A stretch of DNA of 64,000 bases from Anastrepha obliqua (lineage: Eukaryota; Arthropoda; Insecta; Diptera; Tephritidae): assembly GCF_027943255.1 (NCBI RefSeq), contig NC_072894.1, forward strand, positions 56,981,601 to 57,045,600, written 5' to 3'. Position 1 is the first letter of the stretch; the number at the start of each line of letters is the position of its first letter. Under the pieces are notes generated by a model. That model searched no databases. It was not told where the DNA came from and saw only the letters and a list, made by a program, of their open reading frames with translations. This document shows positions 35,601 through 45,959 of the stretch, in pieces. Position numbers and translations under genes: made by a program.

Positions 35601-36112
35601 GGGACTTTTTCAATCGTTAAATTATGTCATCAGTCTCTTGCCCATTTTTTCAAAAGTGTTTGAAGAAATTGGCGTATCTTAAATTTTTCACACATCTTTT
35701 TTATGATATTACTTTCTATGTATTTCAAGTTTTCGAAAATTTTTCCAAAAAAATAATTTTCGAAGCAAACATAGTAGGAAAATTCGCCCTAAAACTCATT
35801 TTTTTTTTTTTTTTTAAACATTTTATTCCGCGAATTTTTTTTTCATTTATTGATAATTCATATGAAACTTATGACATTAATAAACAAAAAAAATTTTTTT
35901 TGTGTATTCGGATCACCGATGCCGATGCTACAATGCCCGCCGATTAAGAAGCCTTGTGAATTCAACGAAGTTTAATTGTACTTATAGACCATGCATTATT
36001 CGCCTCTTATTATTCGCCGATTAAGAAGCCCCGTTGCGACCTTTGCTGGAAGAATCGAGTGTACATCCGCCATATTAAATGATTAAAATAGAAAAAAATG
36101 TTTACATTATTT
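35601..36112. other. AT-rich stretch containing one arm of a 37-bp direct repeat
   Basis: AT-rich with a T tract at about 35800-35815. Contains 35958-35994, identical to 33275-33311. Also GCCGATTAAGAAGCC at about 35939 and again at about 36009, a second short duplication of about 70-base period. Confidence 0.6.
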
Positions 36113-37770
36113 TAACCCTTTCGCTACTGCTGGGACACTGATATCCCACAGCATGTTCATTTCCCCCTTACACTTGCAATTTTCATAACAAACTCAACCA
36201 AAATGTCACAATCAGTAGCTGCGAACAGTACTTACAATTTACCGTTATCCGCATTCCACACAGTTTCAATCGTGTTTAGTTTTGATCAGTTATTTGTGAG
36301 CAGTCGCTAATATTGCATCAAATTTACGCGTAATTTTGGTGAAATAATACGTATTTTTATAAGAAGTGTTGATTTTTGTAAAGAAAAATATTGCCCTTTT
36401 ACTGGTAAGTACAAATATATATTTTAATAAGAGTTTTGTGAAAAATATTCAGCGGAAATTAATTTTGGGATGCATGTGTCCCAGCAGGGCTTTATATAGG
36501 GGCATATATGTCCCAGCAGTACGTTGTACATATTGTATCACACAGCTAATTTATTTATTTTTGCAACATCGTAGACAGCAACAATGTCGAAATTAAATCG
36601 CGATCAAATTAGTGCATTACTTCAAGAAGGCGATGATGAATCCATGGAATCAGGAACTGATTTTAGTGACGGAAGTGATGATATTTAGAGTCCTGAGTTA
36701 GATAAAACCATTGGCAATGACGATTCTTCGAGCGATTCAGAGGAGACCGGATTGAGTGACGAGAATAGTGGCATAGACGATCAACCTGCACGAGGTGAGG
36801 AAGCCTCGGCACGGTTATTTGGAGCACACCGAATGAGTCGTTTGTTTCCAGAAAATCGGTTAGTAACCATCGCGAATGCAAAATTGCAGTAAATATTGGG
36901 GGCCACTCAACCCCCTACGAAATTTTTCGAAAATTGTTTCCAAGAAGCATGTCTTTGTACATTGCCCAATGTACTAATGAGAGGCTCAGGAAAACAGTAT
37001 TCCAACAATATATGCCACTCAAGCCAGTGAAACGGGGCATCAAAATATGGCTTCGCTGCGATTCTTTGACTGGATACACCTATGACATGAGTATATATTG
37101 TGGAAAAGAAGGATCTGTCCTTGAAGGGACACTCGGCGAACGAGTTGTGAATGATCTTGCAGCTACGATTTCTAACCCTGACGTGACTTTTTGCTTTGAT
37201 CGTTGTTTCACCACTGTTAATCTTATTAACAACATACAATATCCAGCTTTGGGAACATGCATGTCCAACGAAGCTATTTTCAAAGTTAATTCGGCGGGTA
37301 CGAAGTCAAACTAAAACCCTTTAATTAATTTTTTAAGTAACTTTCTTGATTGCAGATACCATAGCGGTAAAGTGGCAGGACGTCAAAGAGGTAATGCTGC
37401 TCAGTGACTGCCACACATCTGAGATGTGCACTGTTAGACGCAAAATGAAAGATGGAACTGAGGCAGAGTTTCCATGCCCTGACATTGTAAAGACGTACCG
37501 CGCAATAATGGGCGGTGTGGACTTGGCAGATCAAATGTCGGGATTGTATGATATAAGCAGAAAATCAAATAAATGGTGGAAAAAAGTATTTTATCGTGGC
37601 ATGATGATGGCTGCTGTAAACACTTGGGTTATATATTCGGAGCTGAATAGGAAGAAACCTGACTTCTTACCAGTGCTGGTCGAGACTGCTGAGTCGCTAA
37701 TTGAAAAAGGAAATGAATCTACCGCATATAAACGATCCCGTCGGTCTGGAAGATAATCGAATAGGTACAA
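36113..37770 (+). mobile_element. second piggyBac-like element, right end lost
   Basis: Left end TTAA-CCCTTTCGCTACTGCTGG, with the CCC start usual for piggyBac ends. The transposase follows from ATG 36584. No GGG-TTAA right end is found. Coding reaches a natural-looking stop at 37756 and, a few bases later, an unrelated Tc1-like sequence begins in the opposite orientation. It is a different subfamily from the element at 33495. Confidence 0.8.
36584..37756 (+). pseudogene. piggyBac-like transposase, broken
   Basis: N-terminal acidic region MSKLNRDQISALLQEGDDES, interrupted by TAG at about 36686, then continuing in the same frame (DSSSDSEETGLSDENSGID) to 36892. A jump leads to 36934-37311: PVKRGIKIWLRCDSLTGYTY, GTLGERVVNDLAATI and VTFCFDRCFTTVNLI, the equivalent of piggyBac's CDNWFTS with its catalytic aspartate. 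After another shift 37346-37756 gives IAVKWQDVKEVMLLSDCH, YRAIMGGVDLADQMSGLYDI with the GGVDxxDQM motif (the later catalytic aspartates), and RKSNKWWKKVFYRGM. The region with the first catalytic aspartate is deleted. The C-terminal cysteine domain is not seen. Confidence 0.85.
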
Positions 37771-38710
37771 ATCAATGACAAATGTGTTTGACCATTGGAA
37801 GCACATAATCTTCAGAATATCGTTCTCCGGCTCTTCTGCGAAGAAAATTTGTGACCGCTTCCAATCGGCATTCATCGCTGAAGATGATCTGTAAGAAGAA
37901 ATACAAAACCACAAAAAAGTGTGAATATTAACATCTTCTTACTACTGCTATTTGACAAAGGAAAAAATGTTTTTTTTAACTTACTTTTTTCCAATATACC
38001 GCTTCGAAGTCTCTGTGAAGTTGTGCCCAAAGTTTCTGCCGATTTCGCATACAGGGTGTCAGTTTTGGCTTTTTTGCTAGTCGTCTGCAAAAAAGTCCAT
38101 TTTCGTATAAGCGTCGTCGTAACGTTCTTTCCGAAATATTTACTCCAGATTCCTGAACCTCTCTTAAAATCATCCGACTTGAAGCATATCTGTTTCAGAG
38201 AATTGTTTGGACGATTTTGCGACCCCGCCTGGTTGAGGTGATGCGTTCTCGGCGACAATTTTGGCGATTGTTTGAAGTTACCGCTAAAACGTTGTTGGTA
38301 TTTTTCAACTTTTTGGCAATATTTACCACAGACGCCTTGGATATTCCAACGGTTCTTGCAATGTCTGCATAGCTCAGGTTCTTGGCCTTCAAAAGAACTG
38401 CAATTTGTTGTTTTGGTCCCGATGTCAAATCCGACTTTCGGCCCATTTTCTAAAAAAAACTGGTTAAATTGAAAAAAAGGATAATCCACGGGACAAATTC
38501 AAAAGAGGTTCGTATATTTTGTACTTTCTGTTGTTATATTTTAGATATATGAATATTCACTGTTCAATTCTTTCACTTTTCAGGCGATCTCAATTAGTTT
38601 TTTTATGCTCCTCACACAAGATTGAATTAATTCGCACTGGCACTTGCACACTTAATTTTTCACTTATAAGCAAAAAAACTGATCCTTTTCTAATCGTCGC
38701 AGGCCAATTG
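37766..38710 (-). pseudogene. Tc1-like transposase, N-terminal half
   Basis: From 38446 leftwards: MGRKSDLTSGPKQQIAVLLK, then LSYADIARTVGISKASVVNI, a paired-type helix-turn-helix of Tc1 transposases, and RRERITSTRRGRK. In a shifted frame 38173-37976 gives ISERTLRRRLYENGLFCRRL and AKKPKLTPCMRNRQKL, the second helix-turn-helix. Near 37890 a further frame reads IFSDECRLEAVTNFLRRRAG, the first catalytic aspartate region (SDE), and SEDYVLPMVKH. The element ends abruptly at about 37766 against the piggyBac-like relic, so the rest of the catalytic domain is missing. No terminal repeat was identified. Confidence 0.82.
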
Positions 38711-38839
38711 ACCGGAAATTCTTAAAAACATCTAAGAACAGGTTAAACACCCGTAAATACCCTTTTTTATTTGAAAAAGTCCAAATTAGCTTAAAAATTT
38801 TACCTCATATTTGAAGTTTTAAGAAAAAATGCCATCGGT

Positions 38840-39021
38840 CATAATTCAATGGCCAGGTACAGTATATCCTCCTTAATGAGACTAAATAGGATAGGACTTA
38901 AGACATCGTCTTGTTTTATCCCTATTTCCACCGGTATCGCGGTTGATATTTCATTTTTAGTCTTGACGGAAGTGATTTTTTCGATGTCGAGATTTCTAAT
39001 TACTGCCAGAACATATTTCAT
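38840..39021 (-). pseudogene. LINE reverse transcriptase scrap
   Basis: A 60-codon frame that reads VEIGIKQDDVLSPILFSLI, which corresponds to the RT motif GvrQGdxLSPxLFnl (QG changed to QD). Flanking codons add nothing recognisable. Confidence 0.65.
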
Positions 39022-39045
39022 CTAAGTCGGATATTTGAACTGCAA

Positions 39046-39245
39046 TGAAGCAGAACTTTTTATTTGACTTAATAGCGGTCGCTCTTCGGCAAGCCTCCGG
39101 ATGTATTTCTACCATGAAAAATCTCCTCATAAAATCACCATTAGCAGTTCGGAGGCGACAGAAACTGTAGGTCCCTCCATTTCTGGAGCGCTGAGCACAA
39201 ATAGGTGAAGAAGCTCGGCCAAACACCCAATAAAGGAGGTAAGCG
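39046..39245 (+). repeat. tRNA-derived SINE, copy D (body only)
   Basis: The A and B boxes are missing. The body starts at TAATAGCGGTCGCTCTTCGG and runs through CCTCCGGATGTATTTCTACC, TGTAGGTCCCTCCATTT and AGCTCGGCCAAACACCCAAT to a TA-rich tail at 39250. Small deletions occur against copy B. Confidence 0.8.
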
Positions 39246-39989
39246 TAAATAATATATATACACCAAATATAGTTCGTAAAATATTATAATATAATACTAA
39301 GAATAACTATCAACAATGAAGCAATTAACTATGCAAAAATATAATCAGCCCATTACGCTGCACATAATTTTTTGTATTGTTGCCTTTTAACAGCTTTATT
39401 ATTAACGGCTGTGCGTAAAATATTTAATATAATTTTATGGTAATAGTACGAGTAGGCCTATACTTTTACATGCATATGGGTTTGTACTACTTTTGGCAAA
39501 GTGGTTACCATTACCCAAACACTTTTATGTTACAAATATAAATACCACAATTAATTGTTTGCGGTTTTAGTATTGCGGTAAATAGTGTTGTCTAATAAAT
39601 ACATACAAACTCCACGTGTGTATATTTGTGCACACATACTCGTTTATTCCAGTTGCAACATTAAATTTTGGAAACGAAACGGTAAACAATTTCTGTTTTT
39701 AGGTTGGGCGTGAGTTGGTCTTAATTTAAGTACCTGAAAGTGTTTCAATTTAGGAAAACGGACACTTGGTCAAATTCGTTTGATTGCCTATGTTAATTGA
39801 AATTTGTTGCTTTTAGGAAATTTACACACATACCTATAAATAAATACAAACACGCGTACGCATATAAAATGACACATTTTCTGATGACTTTCCGACTATT
39901 TAATAAAATAATAAAAATGTAGCAGAAGAGCAGAGTATGGGGCAGGCCATTTGAAGTTAGTCAAATTGTGCACTTTCCAAATGTAGGTT
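39246..39989. other. AT-rich stretch, nothing recognised
   Basis: No repeat or coding landmark seen. Confidence 0.5.
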
Positions 39990-39993
39990 TTAA

Positions 39994-40775
39994 CTAGAGG
40001 GTGTTTTCTTAAGAGCTTGAGAACTTAGAATGATAACACGAAACAGAGATATTGTTGAATGAGTTTTCTCTATAGTAATCTGGTAGATAATTTTATGAAA
40101 ATTAATTTTGGAATATTATATCCTGCATATGTCGGCCGCGGCTGCGGCTTATAGTCCAATTTTTGGCTACTTTTCGTAATAAATCAGAATAATAAATGTT
40201 AATGAGCGTAATCAGCAAAAATGCGACTTACTAGAAGTAATGGCCGAAAGTAGCCGAAAGTGTTGAATAAAACCCAGGTGTGTCCATTCCTCGTCGTTCT
40301 TTGGAATTAGGCATTCCACAAACGTCATTACACCGTACTTTGCATAAAGTCCAGTTAACACAAGAACTCAAGCCGGCCGATCATCAACAACGTCGTGTCA
40401 TTCCTGATTGGATCGTTGAAATGTATGAAAATGATCCGGAATTCCATCGAAAAATCATCTTGAGTGATGAGGCCCATTTCCACCTCGGTGGTTGGGACTC
40501 AGAAAATCTAAGAGTTATTGTTGAAAAGCCTCTCTATCCTCAATGTGTGACTGTTTGGTGCGGTTTATGGTCCGGCGGAGTCATTGAACCTTACTTTTTC
40601 GAAAATGAAGCAACAGTTACGGTGAGTGGATTGCGCTATCGAGAGAAGATTAACGATTTTTTATGGCCAGAATTGGATGGTATTGATCTGGACAACGTTT
40701 ATTTTCAAGAAAACGGCGCTACGTGCCACACAATCAACGAAACCATTGATCTTTTACGGGAATAACACCTCTTAT
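39994..40775 (+). mobile_element. DUF4817-type element, rearranged
   Basis: Left end GGGTGTTTTCTTAAGAGCTT then GAGAACTT, matching the end at 44680 (TTTTTTTAAGAGCTTGAAAT). The first 200 bases are collinear with 44680-44880, where they form the 3' end of a minus-strand transposase, including the C-terminal coding remnant at TAGTCCAATTTTTGGCTACT. From about 40280 the coding runs on the opposite, plus, strand. The two halves therefore point at each other, so this is a fusion of two copies or an internally inverted one. It is cut at about 40770 by LINE sequence. Confidence 0.7.
40280..40765 (+). pseudogene. DUF4817-type transposase, central part
   Basis: 161 open codons without a credible start codon. 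RRSLELGIPQTSLHRTLHK is the second helix-turn-helix region, and QELKPADHQQRR is the linker. HRKIILSDEAHFHLGGW has the first catalytic aspartate (SDEAHF), but the following YVNKQNCRIW block is deleted. PQCVTVWCGLWSGGVIEPYF and GLRYREKINDFLWPELDG follow. VYFQENGATCHTINETIDLL has asparagine at the second catalytic site (usual QQDGATCHT). The frame ends in LLREE where LINE-derived sequence starts, so the third acid is absent. Confidence 0.85.
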
Positions 40776-41319
40776 TGGAAAACCCTTTATTATGTGTCTG
40801 CAGCGACAGCCAAGTTGTGCTCATGGCCTTAGACAGCCCCCAACCACATCAGGGTAGTCGAGTCCTGTAAATCCAGGCTGAACTCTGTCGGTAGATATAA
40901 TAGCCTGACGGTAACATGGGTCCCGGGGCACGTGGGTATCGGAGGTAACGAGACCTCTGATTCCTTAGCTAGGATGGGCTCTGAGGCCAACTTCTTTAGC
41001 CCAAAGCCCGTTTTGCGACTCCCTTCTGCAGCCATCAACGCCACGGTTAGCAAATGGATTACTACAACTCACAAGCGAGCTTGGCAGGCTGAGAGAGGCT
41101 GCAGATGGACTAAACTCATGTTACCTGTAATGTCATCATCTGTCGCAAATCCTCCTCTCATTAAGCAGAAATGACTGCAGACAGCTAGTTGGACTGATGA
41201 TGGGCCACTTTCTGTGACGAAATACATGGGAAAGGTAGGCATCTCAGGCAGTGTACTCTGTCCAGCTTGTGAAGAGGCGGATGAGATGGCGGACCACTTC
41301 TGGTCGAAGCAGGTTTCCC
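40776..41319 (+). pseudogene. LINE RNase H and C-terminal relic
   Basis: Starts mid RNase H: VVESCKSRLNSVGRYNSLTV in conceptual reading, then WVPGHVGIGGNETSDSLAR, an excellent match to the WVPGHxGixGNExADxLA motif. The following SKWITTTHKRAWQAERGC is the usual post-RNase H helix. In a later frame CPACEEADEMADHFW is a decayed zinc motif. One nonsense codon (41172) and a frame change. It is abruptly cut at 41320 by TTAACCC. The family differs from the LINE at 22540. Confidence 0.78.
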
Positions 41320-41345
41320 TTAACCCTTTCGATTTTGGTTCTAGA
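41320..41345 (+). mobile_element. Possible solo piggyBac-type end
   Basis: TTAACCCTTTCGATTTTGGT closely resembles the left end of the piggyBac-like element at 36113 (TTAACCCTTTCGCTACTGCT). It sits exactly where the LINE reading frame breaks off. No transposase coding or matching right end follows, so this may be a short deletion derivative or chance. Confidence 0.35.
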
Positions 41346-41639
41346 TGTAGTTTTTTCTAGTGCTGGCCACCATTGACTGTCATTTACGAACCATATCTAT
41401 AAGTAAATACTTTTATTCAAGAAAAAATAGCGCTTCACTTCTTTTAATGTCAGTTAGTCAGGTTAACTCCATCCAAGTTCGAGCAACAGAAATCTCAGCT
41501 TCAATTATATGGCAGGTGCGATTAGTTCCAAAACCAATTATTTTCAAAAGCATGCTTTTTCTTATCCAATGCTATGTGAATATATGTACGAGTATGTTTG
41601 TTGTGAGTCACTGAGTGCTACATCAATTGAAGTAGAGGG

Positions 41640-42330
41640 ATATCGAGAGGCGTTTGGTGACGTATGAGATGCTTCTTGAAATGCTGAAGAAGTTTTCTGC
41701 ATCGCATCCTCACTGGCCATGAAAAATTAATTATTATGATAACTCTAAGCGTCGAAAATGTTGGAGCCTACCAGGTGAACCAGGTCCATCGACAGCGAAA
41801 AAAATATGCATGTTTAATGGTTATATCGTGCATCCGGTGGGATCAGAAGGGTGTCATGTATTATGAACTTCATCTGAAACCATCACTGGCGATCGTTACC
41901 GACTGCAGTTAATGCATTTTAATCGAGCTCTGAAAGTGGTCGGAATGGGACGGTAGACATGACAAATTGGTTTTGCTGCATGACAACGCCAGACCACACA
42001 TTGCTAAATCGGTCCAGAAATATTTAGAGGGACTGAATTGAGAAGTCTTGCCCCACTCGCCGTATTCCCCAGGCCTTGCACCTTCGGATTACCATCTGTT
42101 CCGAGCAGTGCAATCAGCCACTAGTGGAGAGCGGTTCACTTCTTGCGAGAGCATCGCAAACTAGCTCAATGAATGGATCAAGTTAAAATAACTCGAATTT
42201 TTCGTCAGAGGAATCGGTATGGTGCCTGAAAGATGTTGTAAGTCACATTCTTCACATAATATCATGTATTAATTAATTGTTTAAATAATTCCTAATTTTG
42301 GCTAAGAAAGGACGGATACTTATTCCCATA
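41640..42330 (+). pseudogene. mariner transposase relic, C-terminal two thirds
   Basis: Conceptual reading over several frames: DIERRLVTYEMLLEMLKK, then YYDNSKRRKCWSLPGEPGPS. The WVTGDEKW first-acid motif is deleted just before YYDN. ETITGDRYRLQLMHFNRALK follows, then LLHDNARPHIAKSVQKYLEG with the second catalytic aspartate, and YSPGLAPSDYHLFRAVQSAT with the third. The tail reads EFFVRGIGMVPERC. The segment GGACGGATACTTATTCCCAT at 42312-42331 may be its right end. There are many stops. Confidence 0.8.
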
Positions 42331-42331
42331 T

Positions 42332-42749
42332 CCAATAAACTTTTTAAAGAGATTGTAGTGGATTGCACCTAAAGGTTATGTACAGTAATTAACATGAATT
42401 GGAGAAACTTTCTAAATAATTTAAATGACCTCCAAATACTTAGTTTTCGCATTCTTATTTTTAATATCGCATTCTCAAAGAATATTTCGCTATTTTTAAA
42501 AGGTACTCAGTTACTTTGCTTTTTCATTAAGTCCAAATACTTGTATATTAGATCTTCGTACCTTGCACTTTTCGTACTTTTTATAACGAAATTAACTAAA
42601 CAAAATAACAATGCTTTTATGCGGATAACGATGAAATTTATGTAGTTGTACGTGTTTTATACAGTGAGTAGGAAAAATAAGTTATCAAAGTAGCTTAAAG
42701 TTAATGCAACTATTTATAAATTATACAAACAATACATATGTATTTGTAA
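42332..42749. other. AT-rich stretch, nothing recognised
   Basis: The 83-codon plus frame (42394-42645) has AT-driven composition and no motif. Confidence 0.5.
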
Positions 42750-43405
42750 AGTGAGTCAAAGAAGTATTGGCACACTCGAAAAATCAAAGTTCTCAGTGCT
42801 ATAACTTTTCTTCTAATGAAAATGTAAAAAAATAGAAAACGCCATTTTTTAAATGTATTTATTTATTACGTATCTGAACAAAAAAATTAATTGCGACTTA
42901 GATTTACAAGCTCAACCTTGAAAGGTAAAATAAGGCAAAAAGTAGCGTAATCAGCTTGCTCCATTGCAGCTGTAACGCACTAATACTTTCTGGGTCCTGC
43001 TTTAGACTCAATAACGGCCTGCAAAAGTCTCTTCATGCTATTTACCAGATTTGAAACTTCGGAAGGTGTTATTTTATTCCATTCATGAATTATTGCTTCT
43101 TTTAAAGAATCTTTTAACGTAATGTGGTGAGATCGTATCTTCCGTTCCAGAAATGCCACACATGCTCAATAGGATTTAAGCCCGGCGATTGGGACTATGT
43201 TTTTAGCTGTTGGCAATAGTACATCAACCACTCCTGCACAAGATAAAATGAAATTGTCAAGTTATCCCATTAAGACCTAGTTTTTCGAAACTTGGACTTA
43301 AATCTTCTTTAAGAATGTCGCAATATACATGCTTATCTATTGTCTCATCTATATTAATCGTAAAAATATTTTTAAAAAAGAACCTTAAAGCTCAAGAATA
43401 GTACT
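42750..43405 (-). pseudogene. Tc1-like transposase, C-terminal relic with left end
   Basis: The terminal sequence AAGTGAGTCAAAGAAGTATTGGCACACTC is of a kind common at Tc1-like ends. On the minus strand a frame reads LNPIEHVWHFWNGRYDL (family motif LNPIENxW), then SLKEAIIHEWNKITPSEVSN and NSMKRLLQAVIESKAGPRKY, the standard C-terminal helices. Further in, IDETIDKHVYCDILKEDLSP matches the strand after the first acid. The block with the second catalytic acid is missing. The other end was not found. Confidence 0.82.
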
Positions 43406-44671
43406 TTGCGATGCCGTTGTGGAAAATTAAAAAAAAAGTTTACCTTGCTCAAAAAAAAAATTTAAAAATGGCCAAAATCTGCATTTTTTGACTATTTAAC
43501 CTCAAATTGCCAAAAATACTGACGTGCTGGATCATTTTCAAGGTCATATTCGTTTTCAGCATAAAAAACCTTCAAGAAACACCCATAGCGGTTTTAGAAG
43601 CTGTAAAAAAGCGAGATTTTGCAGGCCTGTGATATTTGCACTTAAATCTATATAGTTCCTGCTGGCTCGAGGTTAGCAGACTGGCAGGGGCGCGTCAAAT
43701 GTAGTCCACTTATTATTTAGAAGTCAGAACTTGGTTCGTCCATTGTTGACTCATTTAAACGCTTTTGGGGCAATATAAAATACAATGCAATACAATACAA
43801 CCGTTTGTTGAGAAAAAAAGTTAGAAATTTGCCCTTACTGCCTTTGCAAGCAACTTCTGTGGGCGGTGTCTCTTATTGCCGCATGCCGAATTATTTTCTG
43901 TCAATACTGTATTCAGCAAGATCGAGCCATGCCGTACAGGGCCAGAGATAGACTATAGCGACGCTGCGTGATTACTTCCCTAACTAACTGAAAAGCCGGT
44001 TCAGTGACCTATCCTGACCACTCAGCACTCTTTTCTGTTGAGGTACTTCAAAGTAAAGTCTATGGAACAAGCTCAGCGATCATCTTAGCACTAAGTGAAA
44101 ATACCTTTCGCAAGGTTAAGGGTATCCCGACATTACTTTTCCAACGAGTGACATGAGATACGGAGGCCAAATTCCAAGAGTGTTTCCGACGTAAGAGTCA
44201 ACATTTAGAGGAAATAATTAAAAATAATATTATAATAAGATATGCTCATGCCTTTTTTATAATAGTTATTGAAATATATTTGTATCGTTAATAGTACTTT
44301 TTTAATCCAGCTTTTAATATTTAATTTTGCCACCGGACACCCTGTATTTACAATGACATCGCATACAAAAGTGTGTTCTGTTTGAGGCAGTTGCATGAAG
44401 TGTTTTAGTTTATTTTAATTTTTTTCTTTATGCCGCGTTTACAGGAAATGTACCCATAGTTATGTTTGCATGTGCTTTCGTGTGTGCGAGTATCAACTCG
44501 ACCTAAAACTAAAAGTCCTTATATAATTTATTTAAATGTTGCAAAACAATAATATACCGGTATATAAAAAAGCTAACTTATATATGAAACACAAAGAAAA
44601 ATGCAACATTTTACATTTTTTCTGACTTATTTTAGCGAACAGAAGAACTAGACGAAGTGGCTGTTTTGAAA
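43406..44671. other. Mixed non-coding stretch with a solo transposon end
   Basis: Part of it (about 43850-44190) is less AT-rich but shows no frame or repeat I recognise. At 44327-44351, TTTTGCCACCGGACACCCTG then TATT resembles an inverted mariner-like end (reading TACAGGGTGTCCGGTGGCAA on the minus strand). No partner is seen. Confidence 0.4.
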
Positions 44672-44674
44672 TAT

Positions 44675-45090
44675 AAACTTTTTTTAAGAGCTTGAAATAC
44701 TGTTAATACATAATTATACTAAAACAGAAATATTGTTGGATTGAATATGCAATATATTTGTTATAATTTTTTTTATAATGTGATAGATGATTGCATGGCA
44801 TTCATTTTAATTTCCACTTACATGGCTCATTCTATTAGTCCAATTTTTGACTACCTTTTCCAACAAATCTGACCGTAGGGCGTCAATGGTGGCTTGAATA
44901 TTACATAAAATCGATTGCCAAGCGCACTCTGGCAAATTGCGCTATCTTAGAACGAAATGTCGTCGATGTTTAGCTGATTAATTTGAGGAAACAAAAGTTC
45001 AGTGAGCATGGCTTGATAGCGATCGCCATTCAGCGTAACGGCAGCTTCTTCCTCATATCGAAAGAAACCAGAACCAATGATGTTTTTTTT
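44675..45090 (-). mobile_element. DUF4817-type element, 3' half
   Basis: Starts at the TTTTTTTAAGAGCTTG end shared with 39994. The minus strand encodes GFFRYEEEAAVTLNGDRYQA followed by MLTELLFPQINQLNIDDISF, the block ahead of the second catalytic acid. After a deletion it encodes the C-terminal remnant (TAGTCCAATTTTTGACTACC on the plus strand). The nearest relative in the window is the plus-strand relic at 61340-62020 (EEEAAVTLNGDSYRD). Confidence 0.7.
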
Positions 45091-45220
45091 GAAGTGAAAA
45101 CTTCTTTAGAATCGTTGGGAGTGATTTGAGACTCGATGAAACGAAAAAGCGACACTACGAAGCGTTATATGTTGATATACGTATATGTGTGTGGCTGCGT
45201 ACTGCTAAGCCACGCTAGTA

Positions 45221-45465
45221 TAGTGAGTATTGTAGTATGTATACTACACTGCCTATTACTTGCTTTGGTGTTTAGTTCAAGCGTCATACGTATGTATGTT
45301 TGTATGTTTGTATGCATGCTAGTACGTATGTGTGCGCGCCTGCGTATTACGGAACCACAGTGAGCGAGAAGGCATTATGTATACCTATACTACACTACCT
45401 AATACTTGCTTAGACCAAGCGTCCTACGAATGTTTGTGTGTATGTTAGTACGTCTGTGTAATATA
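45221..45465. repeat. Imperfect tandem repeat, about 138-base period
   Basis: Two units start at about 45221 and 45359. Both contain TATACTACACTxCCTAxTACTTGC, then CAAGCGTCxTACG, a GTATGTTTGT-rich stretch and GTTAGTACGT/CTAGTACGTATGTG. The units differ by several indels. Confidence 0.65.
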
Positions 45466-45557
45466 CGCGTTACGACGCTCATAATAGCAACCGCGTGTGC
45501 TGTATTGCGTCCGTATTTTTATATTCGTAAATATTTTCATTTTTAAATATTTACCGC

Positions 45558-45858
45558 AATTGCAGGCGGTGTTGAAATATACCACAATCAAAATGACGGT
45601 GCTCGTATTGTAACTTCACAGATAAATCTGAATGCACAGCAACTAGAATCACTGTCTATTCAGCTCTCTAAAGTGGGAGAAATATGTGCATGCGAATCCA
45701 GATTGATCAATGGAAAAGCAGTTTTAATTGTGGCATTTTATATTTCACCGAATCAATCAATAAATAGCATCACGGAATTCATTTACGAAAATTTAATAAA
45801 GTATACACCAGAAGTATCGCGGATACTTAGAAAATATTACGATCAAAAACATTGAGGA
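45558..45858 (+). pseudogene. Endonuclease-like domain fragment from a retroelement or Helitron
   Basis: About 97 codons read GGVEIYHNQNDGARIVTSQI, then VGEICACESRLINGKAVLIV, AFYISPNQSINSITEFIYEN and LIKYTPEVSRILRKYYDQKH. The segment 'vlivafYisPnqs' resembles the second conserved block of endonuclease/exonuclease/phosphatase domains (viixxYRPPxxs), which end in a GDFN motif that is missing here. Such domains occur in LINEs and, as I recall, fused to some insect Helitron proteins. A TTGCAG lies just before the start, so it could also follow a splice acceptor. No nearby helicase or reverse transcriptase is visible. Confidence 0.45.
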
Positions 45859-45959
45859 TGAATAATAATAAAATGAAGAAAATAAAATATGAACTTTATA
45901 GCAATATTATAATGAACCTATAATTATCCCGCTCCTAATGCTGCTTTCGTCTTTCGTCT

